A DNA stretch of 37,495 bases from Actinomycetota bacterium (GCA_005777415.1 SXMI01000160.1:1-37495), one strand, 5' to 3'. Positions 21,699-29,754 are shown, counted from the first letter of the stretch. The notes: generated from the letters alone by a model not told the origin. Program-made: numbers and translations.

Positions 21699-22870
21699 TG
21701 GCAGGCAATCGTGTGGCCGTGGTCGGCGTCGGCCAGACCAAGTACGCAGCCGTCCGCGGAGATGTGTCCCTGCCCGGACTGCTCCGCGAGGCGGTGTTCC
21801 GGGCGCTCGACGACGCCCACCTGACGATGGCCGACATCGATGCGATCGTCGTCGGCAAGGCCCCGGACTTCTTCGAGGGCATGATGATGCCCGAGACGTA
21901 CCTGGCCGAGGCGCTCGGCGCGGTCGGCAAGCCGCTGTTCCGCGTCCACACCGCCGGGTCCGTCGGCGGGTCCACGGCGATCGTGGCGGCGTCGCACGTC
22001 CAGTCGGGGGTGCACGACCGTGTGCTCACGATCGCGTGGCAGCAGCAGTCCGTGTCCGAAGCCATGTGGGCGCTGTCCTTCCCCATCCCGTTCCAGCAAC
22101 AGCTGGTGGCTGGCGCAGGTGGTTACTTCGCCCCGTTCATCCGCGAGTACATCCGGCGCTCCAACGCCCCCGACGAGATCGGCATCCTGGTCGCACTCAA
22201 GGACCGGCTGAACGCGCTCAAGAACCCCTATGCCCACCTGCACGAACCAGACATCACCTTCGACTCCATCCGGGAGTCGTTCATGCTGTGGGAGCCGATC
22301 CGCTACTCCGAGACCTGCCCGGGTTCGGACGGAGCGATCGCCCTGGTGCTCGCGTCGGAGGACGCCGCCGAGGCCTCGGCGGCCTCGTCCGGGGTCCCGC
22401 CGGCGTGGATCCACGGCACGGCCATGCGCTCGGAGCCGGCTACGGCGTCGGGTCGCGACCAGGTGAATCCGGATGCCGGCAAGGAGTGCGCCGCCGACGT
22501 CTACGCGCAGGCTGGGATCACCGACCCGCGTCGTCAGGTCGACGTCGTCGAGATGTACGTGCCGTTCTCCTGGTACGAGCCCATGTGGCTCGAGAACCTC
22601 GGCTTCGCCCCCGAGGGTGAGGGCTGGCGGCTCACCGAGGACGGCACCACCCAGATGACCGGCGACCTGCCGGTGAACTGCTCCGGCGGTGTGCTGTCGA
22701 CCAACCCCATCGGTGCGTCCGGGATGATCCGCTTCGGCGAGGCGGCGCTGCAGGTCCGGGGCCAGGCCGGCGACCACCAGATCGATGGTGCCCGGGTGGC
22801 GGTCGGCCACGCCTACGGCGGCGCGGCGCAGTTCTACGCCATGTGGGTGGTGGGGAGCGAGAAGCCCTGA
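21698..22870 (+). CDS. Thiolase-fold lipid-transfer protein, Ltp3-like
   Basis: This 390-residue thiolase-fold protein starts with the usual NRVAVVGVGQTKYA. The Cys loop is VHTAGSVGGSTA (about 83-94), again without the catalytic cysteine; later loops are EMYVPFSWYEP and NCSGGVLSTNPIGASG. It overlaps the Ltp4-like stop by one base (TGATG), with GGGAGGAG upstream. The two Cys-less thiolases and the two DUF35 proteins probably form one or two heteromeric aldol-lyase complexes acting on steroid acyl-CoA side chains. Function by homology only. Confidence 0.86.
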   Translation: MAGNRVAVVGVGQTKYAAVRGDVSLPGLLREAVFRALDDAHLTMADIDAIVVGKAPDFFEGMMMPETYLAEALGAVGKPLFRVHTAGSVGGSTAIVAASHVQSGVHDRVLTIAWQQQSVSEAMWALSFPIPFQQQLVAGAGGYFAPFIREYIRRSNAPDEIGILVALKDRLNALKNPYAHLHEPDITFDSIRESFMLWEPIRYSETCPGSDGAIALVLASEDAAEASAASSGVPPAWIHGTAMRSEPATASGRDQVNPDAGKECAADVYAQAGITDPRRQVDVVEMYVPFSWYEPMWLENLGFAPEGEGWRLTEDGTTQMTGDLPVNCSGGVLSTNPIGASGMIRFGEAALQVRGQAGDHQIDGARVAVGHAYGGAAQFYAMWVVGSEKP

Positions 22871-23613
22871 GCTCGCTGCCCCCCGGTCCTCCGTCCGGGC
22901 CACCCGCTGGGCCGCCCGCCGGGCCGCCGACGGGACCCGGTCCGAACCAGTGGGGCGCGCCGATCCCTCAGGCGGTGCCACCGTCCCGCCCCGGTCGGGG
23001 CTTCGTCATCGCGGGTTCCGTGCTGGTGGCGCTGTCCGTGATCGTCGGTGTCGCCGGGACGGCGCTCACGGTCGGCCGGTTCGACGCCGGTCAGTTCCAG
23101 CGGGATGTGGTGGTCGACGGACCGGACTCGGCACTGCTGCCCGGCGAGCTGACCTTCACGGTCGCTGCGCCCCTCGACCGGGATCGTGATGCGTCCATGA
23201 CCGTCGGTGTGGCGATCTCCCCGACGACGGCGAGCGACCCCGATTGCTCGTTGCGCAACGACGAAGGGGACCAGGTCCCTCTCGAGGCGCCGCTCGCCGG
23301 GACCGAGTTCCTCCGGCAGGGACCGGAGGAGGTCCGAATGGTGCGTCAGGTCGACCTGGGGCCCGGGACCTACACGTTGGAGTGCACCGTGTCCGGAGAG
23401 CCCGGAGCCGGTCGCGGTGGCAGCGTCCGGGTCGGCCGGGTGTTCGGCACCGACGACGCGCTGGGCCTGATCGGACCGGCGCTGGGGTTCCTGGCGGCGG
23501 TCGGCGTCTCGGTGGTGTCGTTCCTGGTCGGCGTGGTCCTGCTCGTGGTGGGCCTGGTCCGGGGGCGACGCTCCAGTGCCTCGGTGCCGCCGCAGTCGTG
23601 GACGCAGCGCTGA
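22843..23613 (+). CDS. Proline-rich two-helix membrane protein
   Basis: This 256-residue protein has a short Pro/Gly tail (PPGPPSGPPAGPP, about 13-40) and one transmembrane helix (FVIAGSVLVALSVIVGVAGTAL, about 54-75). An extracellular beta-rich domain of about 110 residues contains two cysteines (DCSLRND and LECTVSG). A second helix (about 215-240) and a basic tail follow. The GTG start lies inside the ltp3-like gene (28-base overlap) and has no good ribosome site; a non-standard start nearer its end is possible. M. tuberculosis has a membrane protein gene (Rv3524) at the matching place, as I recall, but I cannot claim homology. Function is unknown. Confidence 0.7.
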   Translation: MGGGEREALSSLPPGPPSGPPAGPPAGPPTGPGPNQWGAPIPQAVPPSRPGRGFVIAGSVLVALSVIVGVAGTALTVGRFDAGQFQRDVVVDGPDSALLPGELTFTVAAPLDRDRDASMTVGVAISPTTASDPDCSLRNDEGDQVPLEAPLAGTEFLRQGPEEVRMVRQVDLGPGTYTLECTVSGEPGAGRGGSVRVGRVFGTDDALGLIGPALGFLAAVGVSVVSFLVGVVLLVVGLVRGRRSSASVPPQSWTQR

Positions 23614-23624
23614 GGTCGACGGGT

Positions 23625-24695
23625 TCAGTCGGCGAAGGGGTCGGTACCGAACCGGCGTGACGCCGTCTCGATGGCCTCGAACTCCCGGGTCTCCGCCGGG
23701 ACGTAGACGAGTTGGGAGTCGTCGACGGGCTCGGCGTAGAACTGGGCGGCCCACCGACGGAAGGGTGTGAACGGGCCGTCGGTGTCGGCCAGCGCCGGTC
23801 GGGCGAGGAACGCCTTGTTCTGCCAGATGGGTGTGTCCTCCTGGACCTGCTTGTCGATCTCGTCGACGAATGCCTGACCGACGGTCGAGTTGACCGCGGC
23901 GTCGTCGCCGAGTTTCTTCACGGTGAACGTGAAGCGCATGTGGCAACGGTTGCGGGTGAGCGGCGTGTTGCAACCCATGAGGACGGTGTCGACGATCCCG
24001 GAGAATCGGATGACGCTGAAGCCGGGGCCGAAGGAGTCGGCGTCGATCCGTCCGTCGACGATCCCGCGGGGGGTGGGGAACTTCTGGATCGAACGCATCT
24101 TCGTCCGGGGGCCGTCGGTCTCGTAGCTCTCCAACTCGGGCACCATCTCGGTGTGGTGGACGTAGCGGAAGTGGGCCGAGTCGACCCCGTTCTCGGCCAG
24201 GTCCTGCCACGGGGCATCGATCACGTACTCGCGGGTCTCCACCGGTGTGTAGTGCTCGGGGTCGTTGAACTCGGGGACGTCCGGGATCTCCCAAGCGGGG
24301 GCGTCGCCATGCGGGTGGTACCAGGCCAGGATGATTCCGTTGCGTTCGGTCACCGGGTAGGAGGTGACGCAGGCCTTCTTGTTGGTCCGCTCCGAGTAGG
24401 GGATCAGCGTGTTGCGGCCGTCGCCGTCGAACCGCCATCCGTGGAAGGGGCAGGCGATGTCGGTGCCGTGGACGCTCCCGCCGTAGGCGAAGTGGGCGCC
24501 GAGGTGCGGGCAGAAGGCGTCGTTGACGTGGGCGCCGCCCTCCTCGTCCCGCCAGACGACGAGCTTCCGGTCGAAGTAGTCGAGGGGGGTGATGTCCCCG
24601 GGCTTCAGGTCGGCGGACCAGCAGACCTGGAACCAGCCGAAGGGGATGGGGAACGGTGAGCGGACGATCCTGCCGGCGTCATCGGTCGTGGGCAT
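23625..24695 (-). CDS. Rieske oxygenase, KshA-like (3-ketosteroid 9alpha-hydroxylase oxygenase component)
   Basis: This 356-residue Rieske non-heme iron oxygenase has the 2Fe-2S motif C62-H64...C82-H85. The mononuclear iron site is N169, D172, H175 and H180 in ENGVDSAHFRYVHH. The carboxylate-bearing segment is QEDTPIWQNK, followed by the KshA-like DGPFTPFRRWAAQFY. The ATG at 24693-24695 has GGAGG seven bases upstream. It needs a separate reductase; none of KshB type (FAD plus plant-type 2Fe-2S) is in the window, although a ferredoxin and reductase lie at 29.9-31.3 kb. Its promoter carries a KstR-like operator, and the gene faces the Ltp operon. It could also act on a steroid side chain or another ring. 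Confidence 0.85.
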   Translation of the reverse strand: MPTTDDAGRIVRSPFPIPFGWFQVCWSADLKPGDITPLDYFDRKLVVWRDEEGGAHVNDAFCPHLGAHFAYGGSVHGTDIACPFHGWRFDGDGRNTLIPYSERTNKKACVTSYPVTERNGIILAWYHPHGDAPAWEIPDVPEFNDPEHYTPVETREYVIDAPWQDLAENGVDSAHFRYVHHTEMVPELESYETDGPRTKMRSIQKFPTPRGIVDGRIDADSFGPGFSVIRFSGIVDTVLMGCNTPLTRNRCHMRFTFTVKKLGDDAAVNSTVGQAFVDEIDKQVQEDTPIWQNKAFLARPALADTDGPFTPFRRWAAQFYAEPVDDSQLVYVPAETREFEAIETASRRFGTDPFAD

Positions 24696-24741
24696 GCGAA
24701 CCTCCGGGCGGCTGGCGGCGGCTGCCGGCCAGACCAATCGA

Positions 24742-24759
24742 ACTAGAACACGTTCCAGT
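24742..24759. promoter_or_regulatory. KstR-like operator, right end of the sterol module
   Basis: ACTAGAACACGTTCCAGT contains a core (24744-24757) matching TnnAACnnGTTnnA. Read towards the Rieske gene it is ACTGGAACGTGTTCTAGT, one base different from the left site. A minus-strand TAGACT box (24757-24762) overlaps its edge, placing the transcript start within the operator, about 47 bases before the Rieske ATG. Confidence 0.75.
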
Positions 24760-24885
24760 CTAGCTGAGGGTCGCTGCGGCGGCGAGGGGTGGGCGCCCCT
24801 GTCGTCCGGAGTTTCCCCGATGCGGCGCAGCGGGGCCGCCGGCAGAGGGTTCCGGACAGCGGGCGGCGCGTGGCGGTCGGAGCGG

Positions 24886-24891
24886 TAGGGT
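24886..24891 (+). promoter_or_regulatory. Putative -10 box, leaderless promoter of the lipoprotein gene
   Basis: TAGGGT ends seven bases before the GTG at 24899. No ribosome site lies between, so a leaderless mRNA starting at that GTG is likely. Confidence 0.5.
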
Positions 24892-24898
24892 CCGCGTC

Positions 24899-25471
24899 GT
24901 GTCCTTCCCAGCCACGACCCCCGGACGGAGGTCCGAATCCGTCTGTGCCAGACCGTCCCGTTTTTCGGGACGCAACGGGCCGACTGGTTGGGTGGAACTT
25001 GCCAGACCGTCCCGTTTTTCGGGACGGGGCGGTCTGGTGGTGGTGGCGGTGGCAGTGGTCCTCCTGCTCGTCGGGTGCTCGTCCACCGATGATCCGGCTC
25101 CCTCAGCGGCCCCGGACTCGTCATCCACTGTTCTTCCGGCGGCGACCCCCGGTGCGGAGCCCTCGGGGACCAGCGAGTTCTGCCAGCGGGCCGAGTCCTT
25201 CAACCAGGTCCTCGCCAGCGTCGACGCCAACTCGATTGAGTCCTTCGACGTCATCGCTTCGGAGGTCGCCGGCCTGTCGGCGGCCGCCCCCGCCGAGATC
25301 GCCGGCGATCTGGCCACGATGAGCGGGTACTGGAACGAGCTGGCCGCCGTCGACACCGACGACCCCGCGCAGGTCGGTCAGCTGACCCAGCGGAACGACG
25401 ACGTGGTCACCGCCGGCCAGCGCGTCACGGCCTATCTGGTCGACGAGTGTGGGATCACCCCGGTCGAGTGA
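24899..25471 (+). CDS. Putative lipoprotein with repeat-expanded N-terminus
   Basis: This 190-residue protein has the hydrophobic stretch LVVVAVAVVLLLVGC, with the lipobox cysteine at residue 60, followed by a Ser/Pro/Ala linker and a helical domain of about 110 residues (FCQRAESFNQVLASV onward, second cysteine in DECGITPVE). The 45 residues before the hydrophobic stretch are too long for a normal lipoprotein signal. They contain ARPSRFSGR twice, each encoded by a palindromic DNA repeat. The start at 24899 is supported by the promoter box; an internal GTG at 24992 would give a normal-length signal. It overlaps the phosphatase gene by four bases. Function is unknown. Confidence 0.7.
   Translation: MSFPATTPGRRSESVCARPSRFSGRNGPTGWVELARPSRFSGRGGLVVVAVAVVLLLVGCSSTDDPAPSAAPDSSSTVLPAATPGAEPSGTSEFCQRAESFNQVLASVDANSIESFDVIASEVAGLSAAAPAEIAGDLATMSGYWNELAAVDTDDPAQVGQLTQRNDDVVTAGQRVTAYLVDECGITPVE
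24946..24972 (+). repeat. Palindromic repeat copy 1
   Basis: This 27-bp element contains GTCCCGTTTTTCGGGAC, a hairpin with a T5 loop. It is identical to copy 2, which begins 54 bases downstream, so the two are in the same reading frame. Confidence 0.8.
25000..25036 (+). repeat. Palindromic repeat copy 2 with extended outer stem
   Basis: The same 27-bp sequence occurs at 25000-25026. Here an outer pair CCAGACCG (25002-25009) and CGGTCTGG (25030-25037) also matches, making a larger self-complementary structure around the T5-loop hairpin. Confidence 0.75.
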
Positions 25472-26166
25472 GCGGCGCACCCGAGGCCGAGGATCACCCG
25501 GAGGGCATCCCCCAGCGGCCGTGGGCGCCGCCCGCCGATGCGACGACGATCCTGTTGGTCCGCCACGGGGCGACCATGCCCGAGCATCCCGATCGGCCCC
25601 ACCCGTTCCTCGACGGTCAGGGTGACCCCGACCTGGCGCCCGAGGGACGGGATCAGGCCGAGGCGGTCGGCCGCCGGCTCGCCGCCGAGCACGCTGCGGG
25701 CATCGGGTTCTCCGGCGTGACGGTCACCAACCTCCGTCGGACCCACCAGACCGCGGCCCCGCTGCTCCGGGCGACCGGCTTGCCCGTGACCGAGATCGCC
25801 GAGCTGCGCGAGGTCCACCTGGGGGAGTGGGAGGGCCGGTTCCGCCAGCGGGTGGCCGATGGCGACCCGCTGTTCGCCGAAGCGCTCCGGGCCCAGCGGT
25901 GGGACGTCATCCCGGGCGCGGAGCCGGCCGCGGCCTTCGAGGCCCGGGTCCGGGCCGGGATCGGCCGGATCGTGGCCGCTCACCCCGGTGGTCGGGTCGT
26001 CGCCGTGGTGCACGGCGGGGTGATCGGCCAGGTGATGTCCACCGCCACCGGCGCAGGTGTCTTCGAGTTCTCGGCCGCGGACAACGGATCGATCAGCGAA
26101 CTCGTCGTCGTCGCCGACGGTGGCTGGCGGGTCCGGCGGTTCAACGACACGGCCCATCTGAGCTGA
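25468..26166 (+). CDS. Histidine phosphatase superfamily protein (phosphoglycerate mutase-like)
   Basis: This 232-residue protein has the phosphohistidine motif LVRHGAT (about 30-36), TNLRRTHQTA, an acid residue in REVHLGEWEG and the second histidine in VAVVHGGVIGQ. This is the standard histidine phosphatase fold. Substrates in the family range from sugar phosphates to cofactor precursors and cannot be told here. The GTG at 25468 overlaps the lipoprotein stop by four bases and is preferred over the GTG at 25447. It is convergent with the esterase gene. Confidence 0.88.
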   Translation: MSGAPEAEDHPEGIPQRPWAPPADATTILLVRHGATMPEHPDRPHPFLDGQGDPDLAPEGRDQAEAVGRRLAAEHAAGIGFSGVTVTNLRRTHQTAAPLLRATGLPVTEIAELREVHLGEWEGRFRQRVADGDPLFAEALRAQRWDVIPGAEPAAAFEARVRAGIGRIVAAHPGGRVVAVVHGGVIGQVMSTATGAGVFEFSAADNGSISELVVVADGGWRVRRFNDTAHLS

Positions 26167-26231
26167 ACCCGCGTCGTCCGGTTCTCCGGCTCCAGCGCGC
26201 GACACGTAGGCCGCGCGCGACCCCTATATCG

Positions 26232-26265
26232 GTGCTGGGTGCGGTCGGGGGTGCCGGGTGCGGTC
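26232..26265. repeat. Short direct repeat in convergent intergenic region
   Basis: GTGCTGGGTGCGGTC (26232-26246) and GTGCCGGGTGCGGTC (26251-26265) differ by one base. They lie between the phosphatase and esterase genes, the second copy reaching into the esterase stop codon. No terminator-like hairpin with a T run is seen. Confidence 0.5.
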
Positions 26266-27409
26266 AGGCGCTGGCAGTCTCGGCAGCACGGGATGCGATC
26301 CCGGCGGTCCGCCGGGCCTCCCGCAGGAAGTTCCGGTCCACGCCCGAGATCGTGAACCCGAACGACAGCCCGGACCCCGGGTCCGCCCAGGCGATCTGAC
26401 CGGCGGCGCCGTTGTGGCCGAACGCCCGGGCCGACACGCCATGTCCCATGCCCCGCAACGACGACATGCCGTCGTCCCCGGCCACCACCAGCCCCAGTGT
26501 GCGGTTGCTCGGGATCCCCGTCAGCGGCACCGGGTGGGTGCAGCGCACGTGCTGGGTCCCGTCGTCCAGGACCTGCGGGTCCCACATCCCGTCGGGGTTG
26601 TGGAGCAGGGCCTGGTAGAGCAGCGCCAGGTCGGCGGCAGTCCCCAGTCCACCACCACCCGGAACGCCCACCGTCCGGTGCCTCGGGTCGTTGAAGGCGA
26701 GCAGTACATCGGGAGTGATCTCGCCCAGCGGCAGGTCGGCGGTCCCGAACAGTTCCACGAGCTCGGCCTCGGTCGGCAGCTCACCCACCGACACCAGCTC
26801 GGCCACGTCGTCGGCCTCCTCGGCACCCAGCCCGAGCAGGAACGTCGGCAGCGCCAGCGGTTCGGTGATCCGCTCGCGCACCACGGCCCGGAAGTCGCGC
26901 CCCGTGACCGTCTCGATCATCTCGGCGGCCACCCAGTGGGCCGAGGTTGCGTGGTACTCGAACTGCTCGCCGGGCTCCCAGCTGAGCCGCCAGCGCTCCA
27001 TGGCCCGGAGCCGCTCACTGCGGTCCGACCACGTGGGCGGGCCCAGGGGCGCGTACGGGAACCCGCCGGTGTGGGTCAGCACGTGCTCGAGCGTGAGCCG
27101 CTGGACCGCATCGGCCGACCTGCCCGCCGAGCCGAACGATGGCAGCAACTCCACGACCCGGGTGTCGGGGCCCAGCAGCCCCTCTCCGATCAGCTGCCAC
27201 ACCGTGGCCGCGATCCAGGCCTTCGTGCACGAGAAGAGCGAGAACCTCGTCGAGTCCGTGGCGGTCCCGAACGCCTCGAACGCCAGGAGCTCACCGTCGC
27301 GGGCGAGCGCGAACTGCGCTGCGGGGGCCAGACCGTCGTCGACCTCGCGGCGGATCCGGTCCCGAAGTTCCTGCAGGGCGGTCGGGTCGAGTCCACTGCC
27401 GGTGCTCAC
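26264..27409 (-). CDS. Serine beta-lactamase-fold hydrolase (class C / esterase family)
   Basis: This 381-residue protein has the SxxK nucleophile in FSLFSCTKAW (about 57-66). The second motif is EYHATSAHW in place of YxN, and HNGAAGQIAW replaces the KTG motif. Such changes are usual in EstB/LipE-type carboxylesterases rather than true beta-lactamases. No signal peptide is present, so it acts in the cytoplasm, where relatives in sterol degraders hydrolyse esters. The GTG at 27409 is chosen because the minus-strand box TACCGT ends seven bases before it; a GTG at 27433 is excluded if that promoter is real. It is divergent from the SDR gene. Confidence 0.85.
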   Translation of the reverse strand: MSTGSGLDPTALQELRDRIRREVDDGLAPAAQFALARDGELLAFEAFGTATDSTRFSLFSCTKAWIAATVWQLIGEGLLGPDTRVVELLPSFGSAGRSADAVQRLTLEHVLTHTGGFPYAPLGPPTWSDRSERLRAMERWRLSWEPGEQFEYHATSAHWVAAEMIETVTGRDFRAVVRERITEPLALPTFLLGLGAEEADDVAELVSVGELPTEAELVELFGTADLPLGEITPDVLLAFNDPRHRTVGVPGGGGLGTAADLALLYQALLHNPDGMWDPQVLDDGTQHVRCTHPVPLTGIPSNRTLGLVVAGDDGMSSLRGMGHGVSARAFGHNGAAGQIAWADPGSGLSFGFTISGVDRNFLREARRTAGIASRAAETASA

Positions 27410-27416
27410 CTCGGGG

Positions 27417-27422
27417 ACGGTA
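27417..27422 (-). promoter_or_regulatory. Putative -10 box, leaderless promoter of the esterase gene
   Basis: TACCGT on the minus strand ends seven bases before the GTG start at 27409, placing the transcript start at the start codon. Confidence 0.45.
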
Positions 27423-27433
27423 GTCGCGACCAC

Positions 27434-27439
27434 TACGCT
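27434..27439 (+). promoter_or_regulatory. Putative -10 box for the SDR gene
   Basis: TACGCT fits TANNNT. It is only 12 bases from the esterase -10 box on the other strand, so the two divergent promoters must interfere with each other. Confidence 0.4.
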
Positions 27440-27492
27440 GCGGCCCCGTCGTCGCCCGGGTGGCCGGGCCGCACGTCCCCCGGGAGGCACCC

Positions 27493-28248
27493 GTGTTCGA
27501 CCTGACCGATCGCGTCGTCGTGGTCACCGGCGGCAACGCCGGGATCGGCCTGGGCATGTCCCGGGCGCTCGTCGGCGCCGGGGCGACGGTGGTGGTGTGG
27601 GGTCGTCGGGCCGACCGCAACGCCTCGGCGGTCGACGAACTGCGGGCGCTGGGTGGGCTCGCCGGGTCGGTCGAGGTCGACGTGGCCGACGAGGAGCAGG
27701 TCGACGCCGCGACGGCGGTGACCCTGGAGCGGTTCGGTCGCATCGACACGATGATTGCGAACGCCGGAATCGGAGGCGCCGCACCGTTCACCGAGCAGAC
27801 GCTCGAGGGCTGGCGCCGGATCCTGTCGGTCAACCTCGACGGCGCCTTCCTGTGCTTCCGGGCGGCGGCCCGGCACATGGTCGAGCGAGGCGACGGGGGC
27901 GCGTTGATCGGTGTGTCGTCGACCAGCGCCATCCACGGCGCCCCGGCCAACCAGGCGTACTCGGTGTCCAAGACCGGGGTGCTGTCGCTCGTCAGGGGCC
28001 TGGCGGTCGAGCTGGCCCGTCACGGGATCCGGGCCAACTCGCTCGTGCCGGGATGGACCGAGACCGACCTGACCGCGCCGTTGCTGGGCTGGGAGAAGTT
28101 CGTGGACGCCACGACCGCCCGCACGCCCGTGCGCCGCTGGGGGACCCCCGACGACTTCGGCGCGGCCGCCGTGTTCCTGTCCGACCCGACGCTGACCTTC
28201 CACACCGGCGACTGCGTCGTGGTCGACGGCGGCTACACCGTCTTCTGA
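27493..28248 (+). CDS. SDR family oxidoreductase
   Basis: This is a 251-residue classical short-chain dehydrogenase with TGGNAGIG (about 12-19), NAG in MIANAGIGG, a catalytic serine in GVSSTS and YSVSK. It ends with the usual VVVDGGYTVF. WGRRADR after the second strand suggests NADP(H). It lacks the mycofactocin-type insertion of the SDR at 13608. The GTG at 27493 has GGGAGG upstream and is preferred to the GTG at 27460. The substrate could be a 3-oxoacyl or hydroxysteroid compound; sequence alone does not decide. Confidence 0.88.
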   Translation: MFDLTDRVVVVTGGNAGIGLGMSRALVGAGATVVVWGRRADRNASAVDELRALGGLAGSVEVDVADEEQVDAATAVTLERFGRIDTMIANAGIGGAAPFTEQTLEGWRRILSVNLDGAFLCFRAAARHMVERGDGGALIGVSSTSAIHGAPANQAYSVSKTGVLSLVRGLAVELARHGIRANSLVPGWTETDLTAPLLGWEKFVDATTARTPVRRWGTPDDFGAAAVFLSDPTLTFHTGDCVVVDGGYTVF

Positions 28249-28351
28249 TCCGGAGGTGTTCGGACCCGCAGGAACTGCACGCGTTGCTGACGTTCAGATC
28301 CGGCTCGACCGCCCGTCACCCACCGAACAACTGCTGGACACGGGCCGCACG

Positions 28352-28357
28352 TAGGGT
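28352..28357 (+). promoter_or_regulatory. Putative -10 box, leaderless promoter of the MFS gene
   Basis: TAGGGT ends eight bases before the GTG at 28366 without an intervening ribosome site. Confidence 0.45.
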
Positions 28358-28365
28358 CACCCGTC

Positions 28366-29754
28366 GTGAGTCGGCTCGACACGATGCTCGACGAGGCAAC
28401 CATGTCCCGCCTCCACTGGCGGGTGTGGCTGCTGTCGGCGACCGGCATCATGCTCGACGGGTTCGACTTCTTCATCATCGGCGTGGCCACGCCGCTGATC
28501 GCCGAGGACCTGGGTGCGTCGCCCACCGAGATCGGTCTCGTCTCCTCGGCCGCCGTGGTTGGAGCGATCTTCGGTGCATTCGGGCTCGGTCGGCTCACCG
28601 ACCGCATCGGTCGCAAGCTGGCGTTCCGACTGGATCTGGGATTGTTCGTCGTGTTTGCGCTGCTGTCGGGTGTGGCGTGGAGCATCCCCGTGCTCGTCGC
28701 ATTCAGGTTCATCCTCGGGGTCGGGGTGGGTGCCGACTACCCGATCAGCGCGTCGTACGTCTCCGAGATCGCGCCTGCTCGGCTCCGTGTCCGACTGCTC
28801 GTGGGTGCGTTCGCGTTCCAGGCCGTGGGCCAGGTGCTCGGAGCGCTCGTCGGGCTGCTCATCCTGGTGACCACCGAGTCGGTGGGTTCCTGGCGCTTGA
28901 TGCTCGCCTTCGGTGCGGTGCCGGCGCTCCTGATCGTGGTCCTGCGGCGTGGCGTACCCGAGAGCCCTCGCTGGTTGGCCAGCCAAGGACAGCACGAGGA
29001 GGCGGCGCTCGTCGTCGGGTCGTTCCTCGGTCACCCTGTCGACGTCGCCGTGCTGGAGGAGGCCGAGGCCGAGGGCTCTGCGCCGGCGGCGTCGATCCGT
29101 GAGCTGTTCCGGAGCGGCCTCCGAAGGTTGACGGCCCTCACCACCATTCCGTGGTTCCTGATGGACGTCGCCACCTACGGGGTGGGGGTGTTCACCCCGA
29201 CGATCCTCGCTGCGCTCGCGATCAAGGGGAACGGGACGTTCCTGTCCGATGACATCGCCTCGACGCAGGGTGCCGTGGTCATCGACCTCTTCCTGATCGT
29301 CGGGTTCGCTCTGGCGATCGTCCTCGTCACCCGGTTCCGCCACACGAGCATGCAGATCGTCGGCTTCGGTCTGATGGCCGTCGGGTTGGCGGCGCTCGCC
29401 GTCTCGACCGGACTGCCCGGCGGTGGCGACCAGCACCTGCTCCTGGTCTTCGGTGGATTCATCCTGTTCAACGTGGCCATGAACGCCGGACCGAACTCCA
29501 CGACGTTCCTGCTCCCGGCCGAGGTGTTCCCGACACGGGTCCGGGCCACCGGCCACGGCGTCGCCACGGCCGCCGGGAAGTTCGGTGCGGCGGTCGGGGT
29601 GTTCCTCTTCCCGATCGTGCAGGCCGACCTGGGCCTGCCGGTGCTGCTGCTCGTCGTCGCCGGGGGGTGCGTGGTCGCTGCCGTTGTCACCGCCGTGGCC
29701 CGGGTCGGCGTCGGTGCTGCCGACGGGGTCTTCGCCGGCCAGTCCCCACCCTGA
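28366..29754 (+). CDS. MFS transporter (sugar/organic-acid:proton symporter type)
   Basis: This 462-residue membrane protein has about 12 hydrophobic helices. The N-terminal helix contains LDGFDFFIIGVATPLI, and the loop signature between helices 2 and 3 is GRLTDRIGRKLAFR. RFILGVGVGADYPISASYVSEIAPARLR around helix 4 and PESPRWLASQGQ after helix 6 follow, both typical of the sugar-porter/phosphate/aromatic-acid groups. The second half has the matching PAEVFPTRVRATGHGVA. The start is set by the -10 box immediately upstream. It stands alone between the SDR and ferredoxin genes. The substrate is not predictable; uptake of an organic acid is plausible. Confidence 0.88.
   Translation: MSRLDTMLDEATMSRLHWRVWLLSATGIMLDGFDFFIIGVATPLIAEDLGASPTEIGLVSSAAVVGAIFGAFGLGRLTDRIGRKLAFRLDLGLFVVFALLSGVAWSIPVLVAFRFILGVGVGADYPISASYVSEIAPARLRVRLLVGAFAFQAVGQVLGALVGLLILVTTESVGSWRLMLAFGAVPALLIVVLRRGVPESPRWLASQGQHEEAALVVGSFLGHPVDVAVLEEAEAEGSAPAASIRELFRSGLRRLTALTTIPWFLMDVATYGVGVFTPTILAALAIKGNGTFLSDDIASTQGAVVIDLFLIVGFALAIVLVTRFRHTSMQIVGFGLMAVGLAALAVSTGLPGGGDQHLLLVFGGFILFNVAMNAGPNSTTFLLPAEVFPTRVRATGHGVATAAGKFGAAVGVFLFPIVQADLGLPVLLLVVAGGCVVAAVVTAVARVGVGAADGVFAGQSPP

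Noticed and set aside
20643-22870. Annotation of the two thiolase-fold genes as acetyl-CoA acetyltransferases
   Set aside because: Both lack the nucleophilic cysteine loop, and the neighbourhood matches Ltp-type lyases.
24946-25026. Two spaced identical repeats considered as a mini CRISPR array
   Set aside because: There are only two copies, the 27-bp spacer is not part of a series, there are no cas genes, and the repeats lie in a likely coding frame.
26264-27409. Annotation as a beta-lactamase conferring resistance
   Set aside because: The YxN and KTG motifs are altered and there is no signal peptide, so a cytoplasmic esterase is more likely.
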